A DNA stretch of 31,183 bases from JBHHXG01 sp046756985 (GCA_046756985.1 JBHHXG010000014.1:1-31183), one strand, 5' to 3'. Positions 16,394-25,176 are shown, counted from the stretch's first letter. Program-made: numbers and translations. Notes: generated by a model not told the origin, from the sequence alone.

Positions 16394-17344
16394 TCAGGAA
16401 TTATTATTGTCGGTAATTTCTTTCTTGAATTCTTCCATTGGCGGCAAGGTGCCGGTCGTAATGGCCTGTGCTTCATTCTCATCCATAATATTACGCATGG
16501 CTTCCAGGCTGTGCTGCAGTTTTCGCTGGACGCAGGCGTACAGCGCATAACCAAAGTCAGAATAGCGCTTGCGCCATGCATGCACCGACTCATTATTAAT
16601 GACCATCAGCCGCAAAGGCGTCGTTGCCGTTACGGTAGCAGCATGTACCTTCCCTGTGATAACGGAGATTTCGCCGACCTCATCGCCGGATGAAATGCGG
16701 GCAAAGACAATCTTCTTTTTCGAATCGTGCGGGTGACGCATGGAAGCCTCTGCCTCCCCGCCCAGCACCAGATACATAAAACGCGTATCGCTGTCCCCTT
16801 CCCGGAACAGGGTTTCGCCTGCCTCCAGCGACATAAACTGGCCATTGTAAAGAATAATTTCCCGCACCGCCTGTGGCAACGTCGCGAACACGGGATTAAC
16901 GGCCAGAGCGCTTGCTGCCGATCGCCGCTCAGCCAATTGTGTTAATGAACGCGCAAAGCGTTCGTTGGAGTTCAGTATTTCACGAACATGTTCGCATTCG
17001 AGCTGGTGCAGCACAGTGGGTTCAACCGTCCGCACGCCGGCGCCTGCGGGCGCATCATACAGAATAGAGGCTTCACCAAAGACCTCTCCGGGCGTGATCG
17101 AGCCGACTTCATAGATATCATTGTCATGACGTTTGTTGACCATCAGCAGGCCTGAGCGGATCAGATACAGGTACTGGGGCTGCTGCCCTTCGTTGATGAC
17201 CGGCACGTCGGCCGCCATCTCGACCGTAGTGGCGACGGAACGCAAAAAGTGCATTTCATCCGGGAAAAGTACAGCCAGGATAGAGAAGTGCTGGCTGTCG
17301 AAATCCATGTTAGTTTCTTCAATTTGCTCGTCCATTGAACTCAA
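16394..17344 (-). CDS. Protein with two cyclic nucleotide-binding-like domains
   Basis: A 316-residue cytosolic protein made of two cNMP-binding folds (about 20-135 and 150-270) and a helical tail, with no DNA-binding, kinase or membrane domain. The phosphate-cassette motifs are GEVFGEASILYDAPAGAGV (86-104) and GDEVGEISVITGKVHAATV (220-238). The glutamates are kept (Glu91, Glu225), but the arginine that normally grips the cyclic phosphate is Ala100 in the first domain and His234 in the second. Ligand binding may be weak, altered or lost. It could act as a scaffold or adaptor. It is transcribed alone, divergent from mutM. The biological role is unknown. Confidence 0.8.
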   Translation of the reverse strand: MSSMDEQIEETNMDFDSQHFSILAVLFPDEMHFLRSVATTVEMAADVPVINEGQQPQYLYLIRSGLLMVNKRHDNDIYEVGSITPGEVFGEASILYDAPAGAGVRTVEPTVLHQLECEHVREILNSNERFARSLTQLAERRSAASALAVNPVFATLPQAVREIILYNGQFMSLEAGETLFREGDSDTRFMYLVLGGEAEASMRHPHDSKKKIVFARISSGDEVGEISVITGKVHAATVTATTPLRLMVINNESVHAWRKRYSDFGYALYACVQRKLQHSLEAMRNIMDENEAQAITTGTLPPMEEFKKEITDNNNS

Positions 17345-17420
17345 GTATGGATGGATGTAGCGCTGGCCGCAAGATTCAAGCGGTTTTTGCCCATATCCGA
17401 TGAATATTCAAGGGGGACTT

Positions 17421-18245
17421 GTGCCTGAGTTGCCGGAAGTGGAAGTGGTACGACGCGGGCTTGCAGCACTGCTTGAGGGCAAGAGAATCACCCGGGTGCG
17501 CTGCACACAACCGGCGCTGCGCTACCCATTGCCGGAGAATTTGCAACGGCAGTTGCTTGGGCGTACATGCCAGACTGTCCGGCGGCGAGCGAAATATCTG
17601 CAGTTCTTTTTTGAAAATGATCTGATGCTGGCCTGGCATCTTGGCATGACCGGGCAGTTTCACGTGCTGCCGGAGTCTGAAGAAGCCGGGTTGTACGAAC
17701 ATGTCCGTATCTGTTTTGCCGGTGGCTCCAGTCTGCGTTACCGGGACATGAGGCGCTTTGGTTATGCGGGGCTGTTTTCCGCATCAGACTGGCAGAGGCA
17801 TGTCTGGTTCGCCCGCCTTGGACCCGAACCACTGGATGCAGCTTTTAACAAGGAATATCTGTACCGTTGTTGCGCTGGCCGCCGTGCACCCATCAAGACA
17901 TTGATTATGCAGGCACAGGTCGTTGTGGGTATTGGCAATATCTATGCTTCCGAGGCATTGTTCCGGGCAGGCATTCATCCTGCTAGAGCAGCAAACCGCA
18001 TTTCCACGGTGCGCTGCGGGTTGCTTGCAAGTGCCATCAAACAGGTGCTGGATGAGGCGATTGCTGCCGGTGGAAGCAGTATCAGCGATTTTGTCCGCAC
18101 TGATGGCCGTCCCGGTTATTTTGCCCATCGTTTTCAGGTCTATGGCCGTGCAGAAAAGTCATGCCTACGGTGTGGAGAAAAAACAATCAGGCGCATCGTA
18201 CAGGCGGGAAGAAGTACATTTTACTGTACGGGCTGCCAGCATTGA
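17421..18245 (+). CDS. mutM: Formamidopyrimidine-DNA glycosylase
   Basis: Base-excision repair glycosylase/AP lyase that removes 8-oxoguanine and formamidopyrimidines. The start is the GTG at 17421: after Met removal the catalytic proline must be residue 2, and this start gives MPELPEVE. AGGGGG lies 4 bases upstream. An ATG at 17400 would bury Pro2 and is rejected. Of 274 residues, Glu3 and Lys58 (RRAKYLQF) are catalytic or DNA-contacting. WHLGMTGQF and the H2TH region (QAQVVVGIGNIYASEALFRAGIHP) follow. The C-terminal zinc finger is CLRCGE...RSTFYCTGCQ with all four cysteines. Confidence 0.97.
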   Translation: MPELPEVEVVRRGLAALLEGKRITRVRCTQPALRYPLPENLQRQLLGRTCQTVRRRAKYLQFFFENDLMLAWHLGMTGQFHVLPESEEAGLYEHVRICFAGGSSLRYRDMRRFGYAGLFSASDWQRHVWFARLGPEPLDAAFNKEYLYRCCAGRRAPIKTLIMQAQVVVGIGNIYASEALFRAGIHPARAANRISTVRCGLLASAIKQVLDEAIAAGGSSISDFVRTDGRPGYFAHRFQVYGRAEKSCLRCGEKTIRRIVQAGRSTFYCTGCQH

Positions 18246-18315
18246 TTTCACTGTGTAGGATGCGGCGCCATTTCGGGTCAATGCCTGTGATTTTAGCGAT
18301 ATTGCTGGAGGATGC

Positions 18316-20022
18316 GTGAAGCACGAATTGGAGACAGCACTTCAGGATGCTGTCGAACAAATCACTAAAGAATGCGATGCAAGTGATGATCTGTTCCCCG
18401 TTGTGCTGACGCGGCCGCGTCAGAAAGAGCATGGCGATTATGCGGCGAATGTTGCGATGGCGATGGCTTCGGCACTCAAAAAGAATCCGCACGATATTGC
18501 CATACGTATTCTGGAGATCATTCAGTGGCCCGATGTTGTCGAGGCTGCGGAAATTGCTGGTCCCGGTTTTATCAATATCAGGTTAAGACACGCATCCGAG
18601 GCCGATGTCGTTAAACGCGTGATTCGTGAAGGCGAGAAATTCGGCCATGCCGAGGCTTGGAATGGGGAGCGAGTCAATATTGAATTCGTGTCGGCCAATC
18701 CGACCGGACCCATGCATGTCGGCCATGGACGCGGCGCTGTCGTTGGCGATGCGCTGGCCAGCGTACTGGCAACGCAGGGACTGGATGTTCATCGCGAGTA
18801 CTATATCAATGACGCCGGTGCGCAAATTGGTGTATTGGCTGACTCGGTCTGGTTAAGAACCAGGGAACTGCAAGGCGAGGCTGTTGCTTTTCCCGAACAG
18901 GGCTATCCGGGCGAGTATATTGTGGACATAGCTCGGTCGCTGCTTGCGAAGCATGACTACGCAGAACTTGCTGCCATGGATGAAGAAAAACGGAAAGAGC
19001 TGATTGGCAGTGAATCCGTGGCTGCCAATATGGCTATGATTCGGGATGACCTTAAAGCCATCGGCATTGAGTTTGATACGTATTTTTCCGAGCAAACATT
19101 GCATGAATCAGGGCAGGTTCAGCAGCTGATCAAAAAGCTCACGGACGATGGTCTTGTATACCGCGGCGTACTTCCTCCTCCAAAGGGCAAGGAAGTCGAG
19201 GATTACCAGCCGGTGGAACAATGGCTGTTTCGAACCACGCAGTTTGGCGATGATGTGGACCGTCCGCTGATGAAACAGGATGGAACGCCAACCTATTTCG
19301 CCGCTGATATCGCCTACCATGCGAATAAGCACGAACGCGGATTCTGGCGTTTAATCGATGTCTGGGGCGCTGATCATGGCGGTTATGTCACGCGCGTACA
19401 GGCCGCTATGAAGGCGCTGACGGGATGGGATAAACAACCCGAAGTAATTCTGGTGCAGATGGTGAATCTGACCCGGGAGGGCAAGCCGGTGCGCATGTCC
19501 AAACGCACCGGCACCTTTGTGACCCTGCGCGAGGTGGTGGATGAGGTTGGAGCCGATGCCATACGTTTTAATTTTCTGACGCGTCGGGCGGATAGCCAGC
19601 TTGATTTCGATCTGGAAGTGGCCAAAAAGAAAAGCGACGAGAATCCTGTATACTATGTGCAATATGCACATGCGCGGTTGTGCGCTATTTTGCGCAAGGC
19701 CGATGAGGAAGGAGTGGTATTTGCTGATCCCGGGGATATCGATGTTGCGTTGCTGGCAAGCCATGAGGAGAAAGTGCTGATGACGCATCTGCTTGCCTAC
19801 CCTGAGATGCTGGCCAAGTCGGCGAGCCGCATGGAACCGTACCGGGTTGCAATCTATTTGATGAAATTGGCCGGCGATATGCATAGTTTTTACCACAAGC
19901 ATCGCGTCATCAGTGATGATCCGGATTTGACACAGGCGAGGTTGTTATTGATGAAATCGGTACGGCAAGTCATTAGCAATGGTCTTAATCTTCTGGGTGT
20001 GGGCGCACCGGAGCGTATGTAA
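18316..20022 (+). CDS. argS: Arginyl-tRNA synthetase
   Basis: Class I aminoacyl-tRNA synthetase that charges tRNA-Arg. GTG start with CTGGAGGA just upstream. The 568 residues include the N-terminal additional domain (EHGDYAANVAMAMASALKKNP), the HIGH-type signature SANPTGPMHVGHGRGA (about 125-139), the Rossmann core with FAADIAYHANKHERGF and DVWGADHGGYVTRVQAAMKALTG, and the KMSKS-equivalent VRMSKRTGTFV (about 391-401). The anticodon-binding domain ends the protein (VQYAHARLCAILRK, LLLMKSVRQVISNGLNLLGV). The stop overlaps the next start by TAATG, as in argS-ftsN-like pairs elsewhere. Confidence 0.97.
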   Translation: MKHELETALQDAVEQITKECDASDDLFPVVLTRPRQKEHGDYAANVAMAMASALKKNPHDIAIRILEIIQWPDVVEAAEIAGPGFINIRLRHASEADVVKRVIREGEKFGHAEAWNGERVNIEFVSANPTGPMHVGHGRGAVVGDALASVLATQGLDVHREYYINDAGAQIGVLADSVWLRTRELQGEAVAFPEQGYPGEYIVDIARSLLAKHDYAELAAMDEEKRKELIGSESVAANMAMIRDDLKAIGIEFDTYFSEQTLHESGQVQQLIKKLTDDGLVYRGVLPPPKGKEVEDYQPVEQWLFRTTQFGDDVDRPLMKQDGTPTYFAADIAYHANKHERGFWRLIDVWGADHGGYVTRVQAAMKALTGWDKQPEVILVQMVNLTREGKPVRMSKRTGTFVTLREVVDEVGADAIRFNFLTRRADSQLDFDLEVAKKKSDENPVYYVQYAHARLCAILRKADEEGVVFADPGDIDVALLASHEEKVLMTHLLAYPEMLAKSASRMEPYRVAIYLMKLAGDMHSFYHKHRVISDDPDLTQARLLLMKSVRQVISNGLNLLGVGAPERM

Positions 20023-20759
20023 TGGCTGGCCGTGATTTCGCTCAGGTTGAGGCGCCAACGTTGACAGAGGAGGGCTCAGGACAGCTTCGTTCGGCGCTGT
20101 TGGTTTTCGGGATTCTGTCCATTGTGGCCATCAGTTTTATGGGTGGATTCTGGCTGGGCAAGGAGCATGGCGCTCAGATGGTAGAGACGGCTGAGAAGGC
20201 TCGCCTTGTGACACAGGTACAGGAGCAGCAGAAGGAACTCGAGGCGCTGCGCAAGCAGGCCAAACAGCAGCAACGTGATCAGGGTGTATCGACAACCCGG
20301 GTTGGAGAACTGACATTCTATAATGAGCTACCCCGGCAGCCTGTCATGCCTGAATCATTGTCTACATCGGCTGAGAGCAAGAAAAGCAGTAGCCCAAAGA
20401 AGGTGGCTTCTGATGCAACTGGCCATGAAAATAATACCGCTTCAGCGCTCGAAAAAATCATTGAGCAGGAGTTGGCACGCACTGTAAGTTCATCAAAAGC
20501 ACCGGATGGAAACGCGCTCGCCGCTTTTCGTCTGCAGGTTGGCTCTTTCCAGAAGCGCAGCGATACCCGCATGCTTGAAGAACAGCTTGCCGGCCTCGGT
20601 CTGCCGGTTTATGTACAGGCTGTACATTTGTCCGAGCTCGGGCGTTGGTATCGCGTTTATGCGGGGCCTTTCGCAAGCCGCAGCACTGCCGAGAAAAAGC
20701 AGCGCCTGATCAAGGATAAATTGAAAATCAGCGCGCTTCTTGTGCATGGCGGAAAATAG
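20022..20759 (+). CDS. SPOR-domain membrane protein (FtsN-like)
   Basis: A bitopic inner-membrane protein of 245 residues: short cytoplasmic N-terminus, one membrane helix (about 26-46, ALLVFGILSIVAISFMGGFWLG), a Gln/Glu-rich coiled segment (about 60-90), a low-complexity linker, and a C-terminal SPOR domain (about 166-243, AAFRLQVGSFQKRSDTRMLEEQLAGLGLPVY ... GRWYRVYAGPFASRSTAEKKQ). SPOR domains bind denuded septal peptidoglycan, so a division-site role is likely. The placement right after argS recalls ftsN in some gammaproteobacteria. Orthology to FtsN itself is not shown by the sequence outside SPOR. Confidence 0.85.
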   Translation: MAGRDFAQVEAPTLTEEGSGQLRSALLVFGILSIVAISFMGGFWLGKEHGAQMVETAEKARLVTQVQEQQKELEALRKQAKQQQRDQGVSTTRVGELTFYNELPRQPVMPESLSTSAESKKSSSPKKVASDATGHENNTASALEKIIEQELARTVSSSKAPDGNALAAFRLQVGSFQKRSDTRMLEEQLAGLGLPVYVQAVHLSELGRWYRVYAGPFASRSTAEKKQRLIKDKLKISALLVHGGK

Positions 20760-21726
20760 CCGCGAGCAGGCCATGCATGCCTGGCTTGCCCATGTGCTCA
20801 ACGGTGATTTTGATATCCGGCTGCTTGCTGGAGACGCATCCTTCAGGCGGTATTTCCGCATCATGCAAAGCCGGCAGTCGTGGGTTTTGATGGATGCCCC
20901 GCCGGGCCATGAAGATGTCCGCCCCTTCCTGAATGCGCGCGCCTGGTTTGAAAATGCCGGTCTTCGCGTATCCGCACTGATTGCACAAGACTGCGAACAG
21001 GGATTTTTGCTGCTGGAGGATTTTGGCGACCTGACCTGGGCGAAACACAAAATAGCAGGCGGTGATTTAGCACCACTTTTTGAAGACGCATTGCGTCAGT
21101 TGCACCTTCTGCAATCGAGTGAACCGGATTTTTATCTTCCTGAGTTTGATGTGCAGCGCATGCAAAGCGAATGCGACCTGTATCTGGACTGGTATCTTCC
21201 GCACGTGGCCGGGTACGAGCCTTCCGGATCAGAACGTGCGGCGTTTCATGCCGGACTGCGGGAGACGTTAGATATACTGGCAAAGCTGCCGCGTGTGCCC
21301 GTTCATTTGGACTATCACAGCCGTAATTTGATGCTGCCGGACGGCGCTTTGCCCTTGGCTCAAATCGACTATCAGGATGCCGTCATGGGGCCGGTTACCT
21401 ATGATCTGGCATCACTGCTTTATGACTGTTATCAGGATTATCCTGAAAGCGAACGCGAACACTGGAGCAAGGCGTTCTTCTCGGCGATGCCCAGTGCCTT
21501 GCAGAATGCGTTCAGCAGTTTTGTGGACTGGCACAGTATGCTGCGCATGACGGCCCTGCAGCGGCATATCAAGGCCATTGGTATTTTCGCACGCCTGGCT
21601 CATCGTGATGGCAAGCGGCAGTTTCTTGATGAGATACCACTGACTCGCAGGCATCTGTGCGAAGAGATGACGGTGCTGGACATTGATCAGGGAACATTGC
21701 CTCTATTGTATCGAGCGCCTGCCTGA
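20746..21726 (+). CDS. amgK: Aminoglycoside phosphotransferase-fold kinase, AmgK-like
   Basis: Predicted sugar kinase of the type that phosphorylates N-acetylmuramate/N-acetylglucosamine at the anomeric position in cell-wall recycling. The 326 residues have GDASFRRYFRI near the N-terminus, VLMDAPPGHEDVRPFL, GFLLLEDFGDLTW, the catalytic loop VHLDYHSRNLML (HLD for the usual HRD) and the metal motif IDYQDAVMGPVTYDLASLLYDCYQDYP. All are characteristic of AmgK proteins. The start at 20746 overlaps the SPOR gene by 14 bases; 20773 is an alternative. The MurU nucleotidyltransferase that normally sits next to AmgK is absent here. The symbol is by family resemblance. Confidence 0.8.
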   Translation: MAENSREQAMHAWLAHVLNGDFDIRLLAGDASFRRYFRIMQSRQSWVLMDAPPGHEDVRPFLNARAWFENAGLRVSALIAQDCEQGFLLLEDFGDLTWAKHKIAGGDLAPLFEDALRQLHLLQSSEPDFYLPEFDVQRMQSECDLYLDWYLPHVAGYEPSGSERAAFHAGLRETLDILAKLPRVPVHLDYHSRNLMLPDGALPLAQIDYQDAVMGPVTYDLASLLYDCYQDYPESEREHWSKAFFSAMPSALQNAFSSFVDWHSMLRMTALQRHIKAIGIFARLAHRDGKRQFLDEIPLTRRHLCEEMTVLDIDQGTLPLLYRAPA

Positions 21727-21801
21727 AGGCGGTTCGAGAAATGCATTGCCCATTGGCCTACTTTGCGTAGGGTGCCCCGATTCATTTTCACTGGAGGTAT
21801 C

Positions 21802-22284
21802 ATGCAAGTCGCTAAACACAAGGTCGTATCCATCGACTATACACTGACAAACGATGCTGGCGAGGTGCTGGACAGCTCCAAAGGCGGCGAACCGTTGGCC
21901 TATCTGCACGGTACAAACAACATCATACCGGGACTGGAGAGCGCACTGGAAGGCAAAGCCACCGACGATACATTGCAGGTGAAGATTGCTCCGGAAGATG
22001 GTTATGGTGAACGCGTTGATGATATGGTGCAGACCGTATCGCGCGATCTGTTCCAGGGTGTGGATGAACTGGAGGCCGGTATGCAGTTTCAGGCCAATAC
22101 GGACAGTGGTGTCCAGGTTGTGACCATTACCGCAGTTGAGGGCGATGAGGTTACCGTGGATGGCAACCATCCGCTGGCCGGTGAAAATCTGAACTTTGAT
22201 GTAACGGTGGTCGATGTTCGTGAAGCAAGCAGTGAGGAGATCGAACATGGGCATGTGCACGGGCCTGGCGGGCATCAACACTGA
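21802..22284 (+). CDS. slyD: FKBP-type peptidyl-prolyl isomerase, SlyD-like
   Basis: Prolyl isomerase and chaperone of the SlyD class, cytosolic. The ATG at 21802 follows CTGGAGGT by 3-4 bases and gives MQVAKHKVVSIDYTLTNDAGEVLDSS, the expected N-terminus; an upstream in-frame ATG is unlikely. The 160 residues show the FKBP part (PLAYLHGTNNIIPGLESALEGK, then EDGYGERVDD), the insert-in-flap domain (about 70-120), VDGNHPLAGENLNFDVTVVDVREAS and a short His-rich tail (EHGHVHGPGGHQH). The tail is shorter than the metal-binding tail of E. coli SlyD but could still bind nickel. A terminator follows. Confidence 0.93.
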   Translation: MQVAKHKVVSIDYTLTNDAGEVLDSSKGGEPLAYLHGTNNIIPGLESALEGKATDDTLQVKIAPEDGYGERVDDMVQTVSRDLFQGVDELEAGMQFQANTDSGVQVVTITAVEGDEVTVDGNHPLAGENLNFDVTVVDVREASSEEIEHGHVHGPGGHQH

Positions 22285-22308
22285 TCCGGATCGATGTTTG
22301 ATATTAAA

Positions 22309-22334
22309 AGAGAGCCTTGAGGCCCTCTTTTTTT
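22309..22334 (+). terminator. Rho-independent terminator after slyD
   Basis: AGAGAGCC and GGCCCTCT form an 8-bp stem with one mismatch and a TTGA loop, followed by seven T residues; flanking A residues can extend the stem. It lies 24 bases after the slyD stop, and separates the mutM-to-slyD run from the Fur-controlled gene downstream. Confidence 0.9.
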
Positions 22335-22347
22335 ATGACGGTAGATG

Positions 22348-22381
22348 TTGACATACGATAACGATAATGGTTATCATTATC
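22348..22381 (+). promoter_or_regulatory. Promoter overlapped by a strong Fur box
   Basis: A -35 hexamer TTGACA (22348-22353) is followed 18 bp later by a -10-like TATCAT (22372-22377). GATAATGGTTATCATTATC (22363-22381) matches 17 of 19 positions of the classical E. coli Fur consensus, and one more GATAAC hexamer extends it leftward to 22357. Bound Fur would cover the spacer and -10, so expression should rise when iron is low. The transcript would have about an 80-base leader before the next gene. Confidence 0.85.
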
Positions 22382-22473
22382 TAATATTAACGTTCAGTCT
22401 TAAAGGATTTCATCTGCCAGCGACAAAGAATCAATTCGAACATGAATCCAGGTCCATATATCGGAGGAAAAAA

Positions 22474-23235
22474 ATGAAAGCCGATTGTAAGAGCTTATAC
22501 CTGCACAAGATGAGATTGCTGGTATGGATGCTGCTTTTCGCTTCCATTGTGGCAATGTCACCGGAAGCTCATGCCAAGAAGGTGTATTCACCCATCGTGG
22601 AGAAGGGCGAAGTCGAGTTTGAGTATCATCTGGATTACACCTTTGACAATGACCCTGCCAAAGACGGCAGTTCCAGGCATCAGTTTGAACTGGAGTATGG
22701 CGTGACAGACCGCTGGCAAACTGCGATCTATGGAGTTTTCAGAGACAAGCCTGCCCACAAATTCAGATATGAAGAAATCAAATGGGAGAATATCTATCAG
22801 CTGTTCGCAGAAGGTGAGCGGTGGCTGGATGCGGGTCTGTATATTGAGTATATCGCCCCCGAGGGGTCGCTCAACAGGCCGGATGTTTTTGAATTCAAAT
22901 TGTTGCTTGAAAAGGATGTCGGCAAACTGGTGCATACAGGCAACCTGAATTTCAAGAAGGAACTGGGAGCCAACGCCACCAAAAACACCACCATGGGCTA
23001 TGCCTGGCGAAGCAAATGGCAATGGATGAGGGAAATCGCGCCGGCAGTGGAAGCTTATGGATCGCTTGGGGAGTTGGGCAATGCCAGTTCCTTATCTCGG
23101 CAAAGTCACCAGATCGGTCCGGTTCTTCTCGGCAAGCTGCCGGGGGATATCAAGTACGAACTGGGTTATCTGTTTGGGCTGACTTCAGGAAGTGACGATG
23201 GCCAAATCAAGCTGATCGTCGCTTATGAGTTCTAG
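22474..23235 (+). CDS. Predicted outer-membrane beta-barrel protein, iron-regulated
   Basis: A 253-residue exported protein I do not recognise by name. The ATG at 22474 has GGAGG 6 bases upstream; the frame is open to 22345, but that part overlaps the promoter. A signal peptide (about 1-34, LLVWMLLFASIVAMSPEAHA) precedes the mature part. This shows alternating strands such as VEFEYHLDYTFD, HQFELEYGVTDRWQTAIYGVF, WLDAGLYIEYIAP and FEFKLLLEKDVGKLVHTGNLNFKKELG. It ends IKLIVAYEF, an aromatic C-terminus typical of outer-membrane barrels (about 10-12 strands by eye). The Fur box upstream suggests a role in iron supply or iron-stress response. It is too small for a TonB-dependent receptor and has no plug domain. 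Substrate unknown. Confidence 0.7.
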   Translation: MKADCKSLYLHKMRLLVWMLLFASIVAMSPEAHAKKVYSPIVEKGEVEFEYHLDYTFDNDPAKDGSSRHQFELEYGVTDRWQTAIYGVFRDKPAHKFRYEEIKWENIYQLFAEGERWLDAGLYIEYIAPEGSLNRPDVFEFKLLLEKDVGKLVHTGNLNFKKELGANATKNTTMGYAWRSKWQWMREIAPAVEAYGSLGELGNASSLSRQSHQIGPVLLGKLPGDIKYELGYLFGLTSGSDDGQIKLIVAYEF

Positions 23236-23272
23236 CTCATTGCCTGCGAAAATATGTTAAAGAGTATCGGCT

Positions 23273-24106
23273 CTAATTCCGCAGTCTGAAGATGCCGCCG
23301 CGCAGATGCCCGGCGAGGTCATCAATCTTTTCCTGTAATTGCATACAGTCAGTTGAATCGGGCAGACCGCACAGACCTGTTTCGACGATTAGATATCCAC
23401 CGGCCCTGAGCCACGCCGGAGATTGATCCACAAGCGGTTGCAGATAGCGCAGGCCATCAGCTTCATCGGTCAGTGCAAGCCGGGGCTCATGCGACAGTTC
23501 CGCTTCAAGGCCTGCATATTCCTCCAGTGCGACATATGGCGGGTTGGACAGGATGGCATCAAATATACCGTCTTCCTCCGTCAGGGCATCGAACAAGCCG
23601 CCGTTGCGGAAGTCAATGCGGGCCTTGTGCCGATCTGCATTGGCCATGGCAACATCGAGGGCATCTTCGGAGATATCGGTAGCGATGATGTGCGCATTGG
23701 GGTATTCGCAGGCCAGCGTGACAGCGATACAGCCGGAACCGGTGCCAATATCGCAAAATCTGAAGGCGGTCTGTCTGTCCGGATACAGTCGTATCAGTGA
23801 TTCGATGAGATGTTCAGTTTCGGGACGCGGGATCAGCACCCGCGGGTCAATCTGAAACGGACGGGACCAGAATTCCTTTTCACCGGTGATATAAGCAATC
23901 GGCTCACGACGGCCGCGGCGTTCCAGCATCTGTCCAAACTGAGTGGAAACTCCAGATGGAATCTCATCATTCATGTGGATAATAAGTTCGCTTCTTGTGA
24001 TATCCCAGGCATGCATCAGCAGGATTTCGGCATCGAGCCGGGGGGTAGTGCAACCCGACTCTGTAAGCCGATCGGTTGCATCAGCGATCGCCTTGCGGGT
24101 ATTCAT
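23273..24106 (-). CDS. prmC: Release factor glutamine methyltransferase PrmC
   Basis: Methylates the glutamine of the GGQ motif in release factors RF1 and RF2. The 277-residue protein has the N-terminal helical domain, REPIAYITGEKEFW (68-80), the SAM-binding CDIGTGSGCIAVTLA (118-132) and the catalytic NPPY (188-191), the N5-glutamine methyltransferase signature. Its start overlaps the prfA stop (ATGA); the neighbour encodes its substrate, and translational coupling is likely. It is the last gene of a four-gene minus-strand run. Confidence 0.96.
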   Translation of the reverse strand: MNTRKAIADATDRLTESGCTTPRLDAEILLMHAWDITRSELIIHMNDEIPSGVSTQFGQMLERRGRREPIAYITGEKEFWSRPFQIDPRVLIPRPETEHLIESLIRLYPDRQTAFRFCDIGTGSGCIAVTLACEYPNAHIIATDISEDALDVAMANADRHKARIDFRNGGLFDALTEEDGIFDAILSNPPYVALEEYAGLEAELSHEPRLALTDEADGLRYLQPLVDQSPAWLRAGGYLIVETGLCGLPDSTDCMQLQEKIDDLAGHLRGGIFRLRN

Positions 24107-25176
24107 GCCCCCTGTGCGGCGAGTAACTCGGTTTGCTGGTGGGTCAGCAGGGACTCGATCAGTTCATCCATATCGCCGCCGAGCATCTGTTCCAGCTTGT
24201 ACAGTGTCAGGTTGATGCGGTGATCGGTAACTCTGCCCTGTGGAAAGTTGTAGGTGCGAATGCGTTCGGAACGGTCGCCTGTGCCAACCATACCGCGCCG
24301 GGCCTCGGCGCGTTCGGAATCAAGCTCACCCTGCATCTGATCATAAAGCCTTGCCTGCAATACCTTCATGGCCTTGGCCTTGTTCTTGTGCTGGCTCTTC
24401 TCGTCCTGGCATATGACAACAAGGCCGCTCGGGATATGCGTAATACGCACTGCGGAGTCTGTTGTGTTTACACTCTGGCCGCCGGGCCCGGAGGCGCGAA
24501 AAACGTCAATGCGCAATTCATCCGTTTTGATGTCAATATCTACTTCTTCGGCCTCAGGCAAAACGGCAACCGTGCAGGCCGAAGTATGGATACGTCCCTG
24601 AGTTTCCGTGCTCGGCACGCGCTGCACGCGATGCACGCCAGATTCGAATTTAAAGCGTGAAAAAGCCCCCGAACCGCTGATCTGGGCAATGATTTCCTTG
24701 TAGCCACCGATGCCGGTTTCATTGCTGGAAAGCACTTCAATGCGAAAGCCCTTGGCCTCTGCATAGCGGCTGTACATCCGGAACAGATCGGCCGCAAACA
24801 GTGCAGCCTCATCACCGCCGGTGCCAGCACGGATTTCCAGTATGACATTGCGTGTATCATTCGGGTCTTTTGGCAACAGCAGAATCCTGAGTTTTTCCGC
24901 AATCGCCTGTCTGGAGAGATTCAATTCGGACAGCTCGGATTCGGCCATTTCACGCAGTTCCGAATCACAGTCGGGATCGTCCAGCAGTTCCTGATTGTCC
25001 GCAATCTGCTGTTCGATGCGTTTCAGTCGGGTAATCTCTTCGGCAACGGGATCAATTTCGGCAAATTCACGGGATAGTTCGGTGTATCGCTTTGTATCGG
25101 AGGTGATTTCAGGATCGGCAAGCATCTCAGTCAATTCCTGCCGGCGGCGCAGGATATTATCCAGATGTGTGTTCAT
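24103..25176 (-). CDS. prfA: Peptide chain release factor 1
   Basis: RF1 terminates translation at UAA and UAG. The start at 25176 follows AAGGAG by 5 bases and gives the typical 357 residues; the frame extends upstream only through hemA. The stop-codon-recognition tripeptide is Pro-Ser-Thr (188-190, within RVPSTETQGRIHTSACTVAVLPE); RF1 proteins carry PxT here, whereas RF2 has SPF. The catalytic GGQ is at 232-234 (RASGPGGQSVNTTDSAVR). The first 20 bases overlap the end of hemA, and its ribosome binding site is inside hemA. Confidence 0.97.
   Translation of the reverse strand: MNTHLDNILRRRQELTEMLADPEITSDTKRYTELSREFAEIDPVAEEITRLKRIEQQIADNQELLDDPDCDSELREMAESELSELNLSRQAIAEKLRILLLPKDPNDTRNVILEIRAGTGGDEAALFAADLFRMYSRYAEAKGFRIEVLSSNETGIGGYKEIIAQISGSGAFSRFKFESGVHRVQRVPSTETQGRIHTSACTVAVLPEAEEVDIDIKTDELRIDVFRASGPGGQSVNTTDSAVRITHIPSGLVVICQDEKSQHKNKAKAMKVLQARLYDQMQGELDSERAEARRGMVGTGDRSERIRTYNFPQGRVTDHRINLTLYKLEQMLGGDMDELIESLLTHQQTELLAAQGA

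Noticed and set aside
22345..22473. Upstream extension of the iron-regulated outer-membrane protein.
   Set aside because: The extension overlaps the Fur box and promoter; the ATG at 22474 has the good ribosome site and begins a signal peptide.
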